DNA of 43,070 bases from JBGTCY01 sp041748615. Its GTDB lineage: Bacteria; Bacteroidota; Bacteroidia; Chitinophagales; CAIOSU01. Shown in pieces: positions 1-6,499 of the stretch. The DNA is taken from positions 1 through 43,070 of the forward strand of contig JBGTCY010000145.1 of the NCBI GenBank assembly GCA_041748615.1, in the 5' to 3' direction. The position numbers and the translations under genes were made by a program. The notes under the pieces are model-generated. The model worked only from the letters and a program-made list of their open reading frames with translations. It had not been told where the DNA came from and did not search any database. Every line of letters begins with the position of its first letter. The first letter of the stretch is position 1.

Positions 1-165
1 TGGAAGGTAAATCATGCCAATAAACAAGTTTTAAAAATCTCTTTACCAGTCAAAAAAAGACCTTGGATGGATGGCATCTTCTCCCAAATTCAGAATCTAA
101 GCCCCCCTTTTAATTATTCTAATGCATAATCCGGGTTAAAATAAAAAGGGATTGCCCCTCCGCTG

Positions 166-309
166 ATGCGCATCCTGCATTACGGACATTTCCTTTTCCA
201 CGATGTGCCGGAAACGGCTGTCGAATCATTTGCCGGAGTGGGCAACCCGTTTTCCGTTGACACCATTTACGAAGGTGAAACGGTACTCGGTCTCGGTTCT
301 CCCCTATAA
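166..309 (+). pseudogene. Remnant of a SAM-dependent methyltransferase (ArsM-like), N-terminal fragment
   Basis: A 47-codon open stretch contains ETAVESFAGVGNPFS followed by EGETVLGLGS. This resembles the segment leading into motif I of ArsM-type methyltransferases, which usually reads VGNPFSL, then GETVLDLGSG, at the start of the SAM-binding Rossmann fold. The frame stops immediately after the partial glycine motif, so nothing of the catalytic domain remains, and the upstream frame is closed by a TGA just before the first ATG. I read it as a decayed fragment, not a working gene. The family match rests on motif recognition only. Confidence 0.5.
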
Positions 310-311
310 AC

Positions 312-422
312 CGTGAACATCAAACCGCGCTCAACAAGCAACACTTACCGGAAGGCTTGTACTTTGTGAGAGTGATGTTGGAGGGCGGAGAAAGTGTCGT
401 ACATCAATTTGATATACAGTAA
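312..422 (+). pseudogene. Remnant of a T9SS type A C-terminal sorting domain
   Basis: The frame encodes HLPEGLYFVRVMLEGGESVV and then ends HQFDIQ-stop. L-P-x-G-x-Y-F/L-V is the typical penultimate strand of the type A sorting domain that directs proteins through the type IX secretion system. No ATG, signal peptide or cargo domain is attached, and the frame begins in sequence belonging to the adjacent methyltransferase remnant. It is probably the 3' stub of a deleted secreted-protein gene. Confidence 0.5.
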
Positions 423-611
423 ATTTCTGAAAACAATGCCCGCGCATGAAGATAGAATCTTGCAGAAAAGAAAAGGCACAAGAAGGCATCCGCTCAGAGC
501 AGGCGCGTCATTCTTGCGCCAGCCGAGCCATTCAGTTTTATTACAATGATTGATTACGGAATTACAATTGAATCCTAAAATTCAATTTGCCAGAGGGAAG
601 AAGTTCTGAAT

Positions 612-1175
612 TTACACCGTCATAATCTCTTTTTCCTTCGCCTCCACGTGCTTGTCCACTTTGGCAATGTAGCTATCCGTGAGGTGTTGCACTTCCTGCT
701 CGGATTGTTTGGCAAGGTCTTCGGCAAGCCCGTCTTTTTGCAATGATTTGATGGCGTCATTCGCATCGCGCCTCGCGTTGCGGATGCCCACCTTGGAATG
801 TTCAGCGTGATGCCTCACCTGTTTCACCAAATCTTTTCTTCTCTCTTCGGTGAGCATCGGGATGTTGAGACGAATGACTTCACCGTCACTTTGTGGCGTC
901 AACCCGATATTGGAAGCGAGAATGGCTTTTTCAATCGGCTGCAGCATGGATTTGTCCCACGGTTTAATCATCAGCGTGCGCGCATCGGGAACGGAGATAT
1001 TAGAAACCTGGCTGAGTGGCGCGGGTGAGCCATAGTAATCTACTTTTATATCTCCGAGCATGGAGGGGTTGGCTCTGCCTGCTCTTACTTTTGAAAGTTC
1101 ATCTTCCAGATGGCGAATGGCTTTCTCCATGTGTTCACGCGCATCATCAAAAAACATTTTTACTTCTTCGGTCAT
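612..1175 (-). CDS. frr: Ribosome recycling factor
   Basis: Ribosome recycling factor splits post-termination 70S ribosomes together with EF-G. The 187-residue product has the normal family length. Visible signatures are KVRAGRANPSML (residues 29-40) at the end of the first long helix, YYGSPAPLSQVSNI at the start of the small domain, LTEERRKDLVK (108-118), and IRNARRDAND (131-140), whose Arg132 matches the conserved functional arginine of the family. It is the last gene of the minus-strand operon rplM-rpsI-rpsB-tsf-pyrH-frr, starting 23 bp after pyrH, the usual bacterial pyrH-frr pairing. No strong terminator is visible downstream; there is only a weak AT-rich inverted repeat (AATTGAA / TTCAATT) at 566-587. 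Confidence 0.98.
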   Translation of the reverse strand: MTEEVKMFFDDAREHMEKAIRHLEDELSKVRAGRANPSMLGDIKVDYYGSPAPLSQVSNISVPDARTLMIKPWDKSMLQPIEKAILASNIGLTPQSDGEVIRLNIPMLTEERRKDLVKQVRHHAEHSKVGIRNARRDANDAIKSLQKDGLAEDLAKQSEQEVQHLTDSYIAKVDKHVEAKEKEIMTV

Positions 1176-1198
1176 GGCTGTGGTTGTTTGCCGTAAAG

Positions 1199-1903
1199 TT
1201 AATGCACCAATGTTCCGATTTCCTCGCCTTTCAGAATTTTTTTCAGATTCCCTTTTTCATTCATATCAAAAACAATAATCGGCAATTCATTTTCCCTGCA
1301 TAAGGTGAAAGCGGTTTGATCCATGATTTGCAGGTTGTTGGTGATGACTTCATTGAAAGAAATACTGCTGTATTTTGTGGCGGTTTTGTCTTTCAGCGGG
1401 TCGGCAGTGTAAACGCCATCCACACGCGTGCCTTTCAGAATAATGTCGGCTTCAATTTCAACTGCCCGCAGGGATGCGGCAGTGTCGGTGGTGAAATACG
1501 GGTTTCCCGTTCCTGCCGCAAAAATCACCACTCTGCCTTTTTCCAAGTGACGGATGGCGCGTCTGCGGATGTAAGATTCGCAGATTTGTTCCATTTTGAT
1601 AGCGGAAAGCAGGCGGGTGGATAATCCTGATTTTTCCAGCGCGCCCTGTAACGCCATTCCGTTGATGACGGTTGCCAGCATCCCCATGTAGTCGCCCTGC
1701 GCGCGCTCAATCCCATTTTCTTCTGCCTGTAGTCCTCTGAAAATATTTCCCCCTCCGATGACAATCGCTACCTGCAAACCTTCCTGTACCACCTCCCGGA
1801 TGTCTGCCGCGTATTGGTCAATGCGTTTCGGGTCAATGCCATATTGCTTATCGCCCATGAGGGCTTCTCCGCTGAGTTTGAGTAGAATGCGTTTGTATTT
1901 CAT
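1199..1903 (-). CDS. pyrH: Uridylate kinase (UMP kinase)
   Basis: Phosphorylates UMP to UDP with ATP, the committed step towards UTP and CTP; cytosolic hexamer of the amino-acid-kinase fold. Diagnostic segments are ILLKLSGEALMG at the N-terminus, VIGGGNIFRG in the nucleotide/UMP-binding region, DYMGMLATVINGMAL, and the C-terminal half with GTGNPYFTTDTAA and ADIILKGTRVDGVY. I start at MKYKRILLKLSG (234 aa). An in-frame ATG seven codons upstream exists, but it lies inside a 7-bp repeat array (1912-1939) and the family begins at the lysine-rich strand. The gene sits between tsf and frr as usual, but a 229-bp gap from tsf contains two repeat arrays, so it may also have its own promoter. Confidence 0.97.
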   Translation of the reverse strand: MKYKRILLKLSGEALMGDKQYGIDPKRIDQYAADIREVVQEGLQVAIVIGGGNIFRGLQAEENGIERAQGDYMGMLATVINGMALQGALEKSGLSTRLLSAIKMEQICESYIRRRAIRHLEKGRVVIFAAGTGNPYFTTDTAASLRAVEIEADIILKGTRVDGVYTADPLKDKTATKYSSISFNEVITNNLQIMDQTAFTLCRENELPIIVFDMNEKGNLKKILKGEEIGTLVH

Positions 1904-1911
1904 GTTGTTAA

Positions 1912-1939
1912 GTCCGTAGTCCATAGACGATTGTCCATA
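1912..1939. repeat. Heptad array upstream of pyrH (GTC polarity)
   Basis: Four contiguous 7-bp units read GTCCGTA, GTCCATA, GACGATT, GTCCATA on the plus strand. On the minus strand three of the four units end in GGAC. The array lies 8 bp upstream of the pyrH start and generates a spurious in-frame ATG. It is in inverted orientation relative to the array at 2100-2127. Confidence 0.75.
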
Positions 1940-2099
1940 GAAATCAAGCAGGAAAATAGTTTTAGTCAGCCAATTTACGAATGCTGAATCAAATTATGAT
2001 AAAACTTTTGGGAAACCGCTGAAAAAAGTTTTTCATGAAAAAACTAAATGCCAATGAAAGGCAGAGATAATCGTAACTTTTGGGATGGCGAGAAAAACA

Positions 2100-2127
2100 A
2101 TGGACGATTGACCATTGACGATGGACT
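2100..2127. repeat. Heptad array downstream of tsf (GAC polarity)
   Basis: Four exact-length heptamers: ATGGACG, ATTGACC, ATTGACG, ATGGACT. The array ends 5 bp from the tsf stop codon. Together with the array at 1912-1939 it bounds a 160-bp non-coding stretch, the two arrays pointing in opposite directions. Confidence 0.8.
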
Positions 2128-2132
2128 GAAAC

Positions 2133-2966
2133 TTACGCTCCGAGCGCAACTCGCTTAAAGGCTACAACTCTGAGGTCTTTGTTCACCTCTTTGAGCGCCT
2201 GGTCCACTGTTTTGGAAGTATCTTTCACAAACTGCTGATTGAGCAATGTGCTTTCTTTAAAAAACTTCTGCACCTTTCCCTGCGCGATTTTGTCGAGCAT
2301 GTTTTCAGGCTTGCCTTCCGCTTTTGCTTGTTCCCTGCCGATTTCCATTTCGCGCTCAATTGTTTTCTGGTCAACTTCATCTTTGTCCACAGCAACCGGA
2401 TTCATGGCAGCTACCTGCATGGCGATATCTTTTCCGATGGTTTCAATGGCTGGATTCAACGGCTGGTTCAGTTGCACCAACACGCCAATTCTATACCCGG
2501 CATGATTGTATGCCACCACCCCATCGCCCGCAACCTTTTCGTATTTTGAAAGTTGAATGTTTTCGTTGATTTTGCCGACTAACTCCGTCAGTTTGGTTTT
2601 CACCGTTACATTTTGATAGGGAAGTTCAACCAGCGCTTCAATGGATTCAGGCAAATGTTTTAATGCCAAATCCGCAAGCTCCTGCGCGAAAGAAACAAAC
2701 TCTTCATTTTTCGCGACAAAATCGGTTTCGCTGCTCAGGTTAATGGCAACGCCTGTTTTTCCGTCAGCGGATGTTTTCGCCAGCGCCACGCCTTCATTCG
2801 CCTGTTTACCCGCACGCAACTCAGAAACCTTCGCGCCTTTTTTGCGGAGATAATCGATGGCGGCTTCCATATCGCCATTGGCTTCGGTGAGGGCTTTTTT
2901 GCAGTCCATCAGTCCTGCGCCCGTCTTTTGTCTCAACTCGTTGACGGCTTGTGCTGTAATCGCCAT
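2133..2966 (-). CDS. tsf: Translation elongation factor Ts
   Basis: EF-Ts is the guanine-nucleotide exchange factor that regenerates EF-Tu-GTP. The N-terminal UBA-like segment VNELRQKTGAGLMDCKKAL is the family hallmark, followed by the core motif SSETDFVAKNEEF (about residues 79-90). I chose the start at MAITAQAV (277 aa) because family members begin at this point; an ATG four codons upstream (2978) is equally open and cannot be excluded. The gene follows rpsB by 20-30 bp in the conserved rpsB-tsf order, so it is almost certainly cotranscribed with it. Confidence 0.97.
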   Translation of the reverse strand: MAITAQAVNELRQKTGAGLMDCKKALTEANGDMEAAIDYLRKKGAKVSELRAGKQANEGVALAKTSADGKTGVAINLSSETDFVAKNEEFVSFAQELADLALKHLPESIEALVELPYQNVTVKTKLTELVGKINENIQLSKYEKVAGDGVVAYNHAGYRIGVLVQLNQPLNPAIETIGKDIAMQVAAMNPVAVDKDEVDQKTIEREMEIGREQAKAEGKPENMLDKIAQGKVQKFFKESTLLNQQFVKDTSKTVDQALKEVNKDLRVVAFKRVALGA

Positions 2967-2997
2967 TTTAACTTCCATTTTAATTTATTTTATTCAA

Positions 2998-3906
2998 TTA
3001 ACGTCTTACTCTCTTGGGCAATGGCTTACGTTCCGCTTCTTTTTTTCTCGCGGCAAGTTTCGCCTGTTTCACTTCCTTTTGTGTTTCATCAGCTTCGCTT
3101 TCATACACCTCTTCCACTTCGTCATTAAACTTATCATCTGCTCCGCCTTCTCTTTCTTCATCACCGCCTTCTCTTTCCGCTTCGGCAGCGCGCGCATCAA
3201 AGTCGTCTTTATCTTTCTTTCGGTCTTGCAATCCTTCGAGGATGGAATTGGTCAGGAATTCAGTCACAATGGAGATGGATTTTGACGCATCATCATTGGC
3301 GGGGATTGCAAAATCCACTTCATTGGGGTCAGAGTTGGTGTCCACCATGCCGAAGGAGGTGATGTTGAGTTTGTTGGCTTCCGCCAGCGCGATGTGTTCA
3401 TGAGAAATATCCACTAAAAGAATCGCGGCAGGCAACCTGTTTAATTGCGCGATACCACCCAGCACCTTTTCTAATTTTTCCTTTTCGCGCGTCAACACGA
3501 GTTTTTCCTTTTTGGTGATTGCTTCACCGGAACCCGGGTCGGTCAGCATTTTTTCGATGCTTTGCATTTTTTTCACCGACTTGCGAATCGTGGCGAAGTT
3601 GGTGAGCATGCCGCCCAGCCATCTTTCCGTTACGTAAGGCATGTTTGCCCGTTTTGCGCAATCTTCCACAATGACTTTCGCCTGTTTCTTAGTCGCGACA
3701 AACAGAATTTTCTTGCCTGAACGCGCGATGGACTTCAATGCCGCACCGGCTTCTTCCAGCTTGTCTTTGGTTTTATACAGGTCAATGATGTGGATGCCCT
3801 TCTTCTCCATGAAAATGTAGGGAAGCATTTTGGGGTTCCATTTCTTTTTCAGATGGCCGAAGTGTACACCGGCATCCAACAAGGCTTTATGCGTGATTTG
3901 CTCCAT
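2998..3906 (-). CDS. rpsB: 30S ribosomal protein S2 with a long charged C-terminal tail
   Basis: S2 binds the back of the 30S head and is needed for S1 and mRNA docking. GVHFGHLKKKWNPKM (residues 13-27) and YVTERWLGGMLTNFATI (91-107) are the classic S2 signatures, and AILLVDISHEHIALAEA is in the Rossmann-like core. The core ends near residue 225. The remaining roughly 75 residues form a low-complexity tail, first acidic (EREGGDEEREGG, EVEEVYESEADE) and then strongly basic (KRVRR at the end), making the 302-residue protein longer than the usual 230-260. It lies between rpsI (21 bp) and tsf in the operon. Confidence 0.97.
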   Translation of the reverse strand: MEQITHKALLDAGVHFGHLKKKWNPKMLPYIFMEKKGIHIIDLYKTKDKLEEAGAALKSIARSGKKILFVATKKQAKVIVEDCAKRANMPYVTERWLGGMLTNFATIRKSVKKMQSIEKMLTDPGSGEAITKKEKLVLTREKEKLEKVLGGIAQLNRLPAAILLVDISHEHIALAEANKLNITSFGMVDTNSDPNEVDFAIPANDDASKSISIVTEFLTNSILEGLQDRKKDKDDFDARAAEAEREGGDEEREGGADDKFNDEVEEVYESEADETQKEVKQAKLAARKKEAERKPLPKRVRR

Positions 3907-3927
3907 ATAATGATTGCTTGTATTGGC

Positions 3928-4314
3928 TTAACGTTTACTGAATTGTGACCTTTTTCTCGCTTTGCGAAGACCGGGTTTTTTCCTTTCCACCACGCGCGCA
4001 TCGCGTGTCAGTAGTTTTGCCGCTTTGAGTTTGGGACGATTTTCCGGATTGATTTTGCAGAGCGCTCTTGCCAACGCTAATTTCACGGCATCCGCCTGAC
4101 CTTTCACACCGCCTCCGCGCACATTCACATTCAGGTCGAAATCGGTTAACGCTGCAAGCGCAAGCGGTGATTCTACTTTTTCACGGAGATGCAACACCGG
4201 GAAATAGTCTTTATAGTCTTTACCATTGACGGTAACATTGCCTTTGCCTTTCACAATCAGCACGCGGGCAATGGCTGCTTTTCTTCGGCCTACGGCATTA
4301 TTTTCTTTGCTCAT
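3928..4314 (-). CDS. rpsI: 30S ribosomal protein S9
   Basis: S9 (uS9) reaches the P-site tRNA with its basic C-terminal tail. The 128-residue product shows AVGRRKAAIARVLIVKGKG at the N-terminus, LNVNVRGGGVKGQADAVKLA in the core, and the invariant tail KKPGLRKARKRSQFSKR whose terminal arginine contacts tRNA. It begins 4 bp after rplM, the nearly universal L13-S9 pair, and is followed by rpsB, an arrangement common in Bacteroidota. Confidence 0.98.
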   Translation of the reverse strand: MSKENNAVGRRKAAIARVLIVKGKGNVTVNGKDYKDYFPVLHLREKVESPLALAALTDFDLNVNVRGGGVKGQADAVKLALARALCKINPENRPKLKAAKLLTRDARVVERKKPGLRKARKRSQFSKR

Positions 4315-4318
4315 TTTA

Positions 4319-4759
4319 TCAGATTAGAGGTTTTGGATTTTGCGCTTTATGCGGATGTTCCGCATCGGGATAAACAAACAGCTTTTTGATAATCTGTCTG
4401 CTGAGATTATTTTTAGGCAACATGCCTTTCACCGCGTATTCAATGATGAACTCGGGTTTTTTCTGCGCGAGTTCCTTGGGCGTAATGAAACGCTGACCTC
4501 CGGGATATCCGGTGTGCGAAACATATTCTTTTTCCGTCCATTTTTTCCCGGTGAATTTTACTTTTGAAGCATTGATGACGATGATGTAATCGCCACAATC
4601 CACGTGAGGAGTGAAATAAGGTTTGTTTTTTCCGCGTAAGATAGTAGCCAGCTTGGTGGCAAGACGACCTACGGTTTTGTTCTCCGCGTCAACGATATAC
4701 CAGTCATGTTTGACGGTTTTGTCATTGGCGGAAATGGTTTTGAAACTGAGTGTATTCAC
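4319..4759 (-). CDS. rplM: 50S ribosomal protein L13
   Basis: L13 (uL13) is an early-assembly 50S protein. The 146-residue product contains the family signature segments DAENKTVGRLATKLA, VDCGDYIIVINASKVKFTG, KKWTEKEYVSHTGYPGG and AVKGMLPKNNLSRQIIKKL. It is the first gene of the translation operon; a TTG-N20-TATCTTTG promoter lies just upstream and would leave a leader of only about 20 nt. Confidence 0.98.
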   Translation of the reverse strand: MNTLSFKTISANDKTVKHDWYIVDAENKTVGRLATKLATILRGKNKPYFTPHVDCGDYIIVINASKVKFTGKKWTEKEYVSHTGYPGGQRFITPKELAQKKPEFIIEYAVKGMLPKNNLSRQIIKKLFVYPDAEHPHKAQNPKPLI

Positions 4760-4784
4760 GGCTATCGTTTATTAAATTGGGTTG

Positions 4785-4815
4785 CAAAGATATTGGTTCA
4801 GGTTGGTCAAAACAA
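4785..4815 (-). promoter_or_regulatory. Promoter of the rplM operon (Bacteroidota type)
   Basis: On the minus strand TTG is followed after 20 nt by TATCTTTG, a perfect match to the Bacteroidota -7 element TAnnTTTG with a -33 TTG. It lies 26 bp upstream of the rplM start. The match to consensus is seen directly; use as a promoter is inferred. Confidence 0.65.
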
Positions 4816-5047
4816 TACACGAAGCGATTTTATTCGTAATGTGCTTGTAAGTGATTGATTATCAATCTGATTTTTGACAATTATTTTTAATTGAGGGGTT
4901 TTTGAGCAGCGAATCACCGATTGTCGCTTCACTTTTTATTGAAATCAGAAAATATTCCGGTTCATAGTATATCAAAGAACCGCACAGTTGCATGTGCTAA
5001 AACTTGCGCGATGCGAGGGAATTAATGATTGCCATTTTTTTTCATGC

Positions 5048-5515
5048 TCACTGCTTCACAAACTTTCCCCTCGCTACTTGATTATTTGTGGTAATTACCT
5101 TGTAAAAATAAATACCCTGCGGCAGTGTGCCGATATTTATTTGCTGAGCATCGCCCGCCTGCCGATAGTGCAGCCTGCCGTGTATATCAAATACCTCAAA
5201 AGTTGCAATTCGTATTGCCGGGTCTGCAAATTCAACATAGAGCGTATGCTGTACCGGATTGGGATAGATTTTTATCTGTGGACTGTTGACTGCGGACTGT
5301 TGACCGATACCCACCGTGCAATCCCTCACCACCACCCACACCGTATCTTCTCTTGACTGGCATGAATACTTAATGCTTGTGTCTGTGAGCGTTACCACAT
5401 ACATGGTAGTTTGCGAGGGATTGGCGAAAGGCTGCGCGATGTCTGTGTAGTTGAGACTGTCTCCCTGCCAAACTAAATGTTTAATATAACATATATAATC
5501 ATATGTTTTATAAAT
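5048..5515 (-). pseudogene. Truncated T9SS cargo protein: 3' end only, with type A sorting domain
   Basis: The open frame reads LVWQGDSLNYTDIAQPF, then QTTMYVVTLTDTSIKYSC, a PKD/Ig-like strand pattern, and ends with a type A sorting domain: KIYPNPVQHTLYVEF, FDIHGRLHYRQ, LPQGIYFYKV, GKFVKQ-stop. This is a normal C-terminus for a large secreted protein of Bacteroidota, but no N-terminus exists. From about 5478 upstream the reading frame enters extremely AT-rich DNA and soon closes. An internal ATG at 5404 would give a 118-residue peptide without a signal sequence, which could not be exported. I interpret it as a gene truncated by the neighbouring AT-rich insertion. A 7-bp-period repeat lies inside its coding sequence at 5277-5304. 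Confidence 0.7.
5277..5304. repeat. Heptad array inside the truncated T9SS gene
   Basis: Four exact heptamers, TGTGGAC, TGTTGAC, TGCGGAC, TGTTGAC, in phase with no gaps. In the minus-strand coding frame they encode the linker GQQSAVNSPQ just before the sorting domain, so the array is tolerated in a flexible spacer. Same GAC-core family as the intergenic arrays. Confidence 0.75.
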
Positions 5516-5897
5516 TTACAACCATTAATAATACAAATATTGTAAAGGTTATAAGTACATACGCCCCAGCAACTATATCCCCTTTTCTCTTACTAATTTT
5601 TAGTTCTTCAAATTCAGAAATAATTTTTTTATATTTATTATTATATAATAATAAAAAATAAAAAATAGCCAAATAAAATAATGATATTATTATAATTATA
5701 GATTTTTCAATTTGTGGAAATGAAGTAATGTAGTCGTCTGAAATTGTTATTATAATTAATGGCACCGATAATATGTTTATATAGATAAGAAATGATAATG
5801 TAAACATTGATGTCCATTCAGGCGCATCTTTTTTACCATGTACGTTGTATGCCCACATATAGAATTTATAGAATAAAAATCTGTATATTTTAATCAT
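5508..5897 (-). CDS. Small multi-pass membrane protein, possible immunity-type protein
   Basis: Not recognised as a characterised family. From MIKIYRFLFYKFYMWAYNVHG the product is about 129 residues with an N-terminal amphipathic segment, two hydrophobic stretches near the middle (FLIYINILSVPLIIIT and IIIIISLFYLAIFYFLLLY), a lysine-rich loop (NNKYKK, KISKRKGD) and a final transmembrane segment. I chose the ATG at 5897 because it overlaps the upstream stop as ATGA; a start at 5933 is also open. The opening resembles small membrane proteins that often occur singly in accessory regions of Bacteroidota and are sometimes thought to be immunity proteins; that is inference. Base composition is far more AT-rich than the neighbours, suggesting recent acquisition. 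Confidence 0.6.
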   Translation of the reverse strand: MIKIYRFLFYKFYMWAYNVHGKKDAPEWTSMFTLSFLIYINILSVPLIIITISDDYITSFPQIEKSIIIIISLFYLAIFYFLLLYNNKYKKIISEFEELKISKRKGDIVAGAYVLITFTIFVLLMVVNL

Positions 5898-6136
5898 TCC
5901 TTTAAGGTTTGAAAATCCAATCCCATCCGCCAAACATCGCTTGCTGATAATCCCGATGGCGCACGGTAGGTTCCCGTTGCGTCAATTCTCTCCCTTGCTC
6001 TCTTAGCTGTCTTAGCCTTTTCCTTGCACCACTTCATTCTCTCCGCATTAGTCGTGCCCTTCATAAAATCTTCCCACGAATTGAATCTTATTTTTTCAGC
6101 ATTATAGACAAATTCCATATCTCCTGATTTCCTCAC
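5894..6136 (-). CDS. Small hypothetical protein or C-terminal fragment, first gene of the AT-rich pair
   Basis: Unrecognised 80-residue product (MEFVYNAEKIRFNSWEDFM, rich in Lys/Arg in the centre, ending SASDVWRMGLDFQTLKE). The annotated start is a GTG; the frame is open about 22 codons further upstream (including WLRSGRKLKRIKD) without any ATG, and an internal ATG lies six codons in. The lack of a convincing start suggests the 3' end of a longer gene whose 5' part was lost, although a small intact gene is possible. Its stop overlaps the next start as ATGA, so the two are translationally coupled. A C-terminal toxin fragment next to its immunity gene would fit this layout but no toxin motif is visible. 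Confidence 0.45.
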   Translation of the reverse strand: MRKSGDMEFVYNAEKIRFNSWEDFMKGTTNAERMKWCKEKAKTAKRARERIDATGTYRAPSGLSASDVWRMGLDFQTLKE

Positions 6137-6373
6137 ATAATATTCCGCATCACTCGAAACAATAATTCTGTCTTTAATTCTTTTTAACTTTCTTCCACTT
6201 CTTAGCCATCCATCTCAAATCAATACCGATGTTCATCTTAATCGAATTTTAAAAATTTTGTAACCCATCAGTCACTAAGATAATGAAATCTTCAAAAATC
6301 AGGCTTAATGTTCAGTGTTATTAAAAAATCAGCGGGTTTGTTCATAGTTATGATTAAGTGGAATTAAACGGTT

Positions 6374-6415
6374 GTCCCTACGGGACTTTCTACCAAAAAG
6401 TCGTCCCTACGACTT
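6374..6415. repeat. Pair of hairpins sharing the core GTCCCTACG
   Basis: Two short inverted repeats lie 11 bp apart: GTCCC-TAC-GGGAC and AAGTCGT-CCCT-ACGACTT. Both contain GTCCCTACG but use it in different stems, so they look like two diverged copies of one small repeat. There is no U-tract, so they are not obvious terminators, although they lie downstream of the DUF4105 gene. Confidence 0.5.
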
Positions 6416-6443
6416 AAAGGAAGGTAAAACACTCCAATAGCAT

Positions 6444-6465
6444 ACGCTACCAATCAAAGCAAGGC
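6444..6465 (+). repeat. Dispersed 22-bp repeat, copy 1
   Basis: ACGCTACCAATCAAAGC plus AAGGC occurs here and, exactly reverse-complemented, at 30049-30070. Both copies are intergenic and near small hairpins. Confidence 0.7.
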
Positions 6466-6499
6466 ATAGACGTACGAAGCGAGCGCATAATACCCGCTA

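Larger units (their letters stand above)
6137..6499. other. Intergenic region with hairpin repeats
   Basis: No gene is supported. The right half holds GTCCCTACGGGAC (6374-6386), then a perfect 7-bp stem AAGTCGT / ACGACTT with a 4-nt loop (6398-6415) sharing the core GTCCCTACG, then a dispersed 22-bp repeat (6444-6465) also found inverted at 30049-30070. The left half is AT-rich and continuous with the foreign-looking patch. Confidence 0.6.

Noticed and set aside
1904..1924. Longer N-terminus of pyrH
   Set aside because: The extra seven codons come from a repeat array and precede the conserved UMP kinase start.
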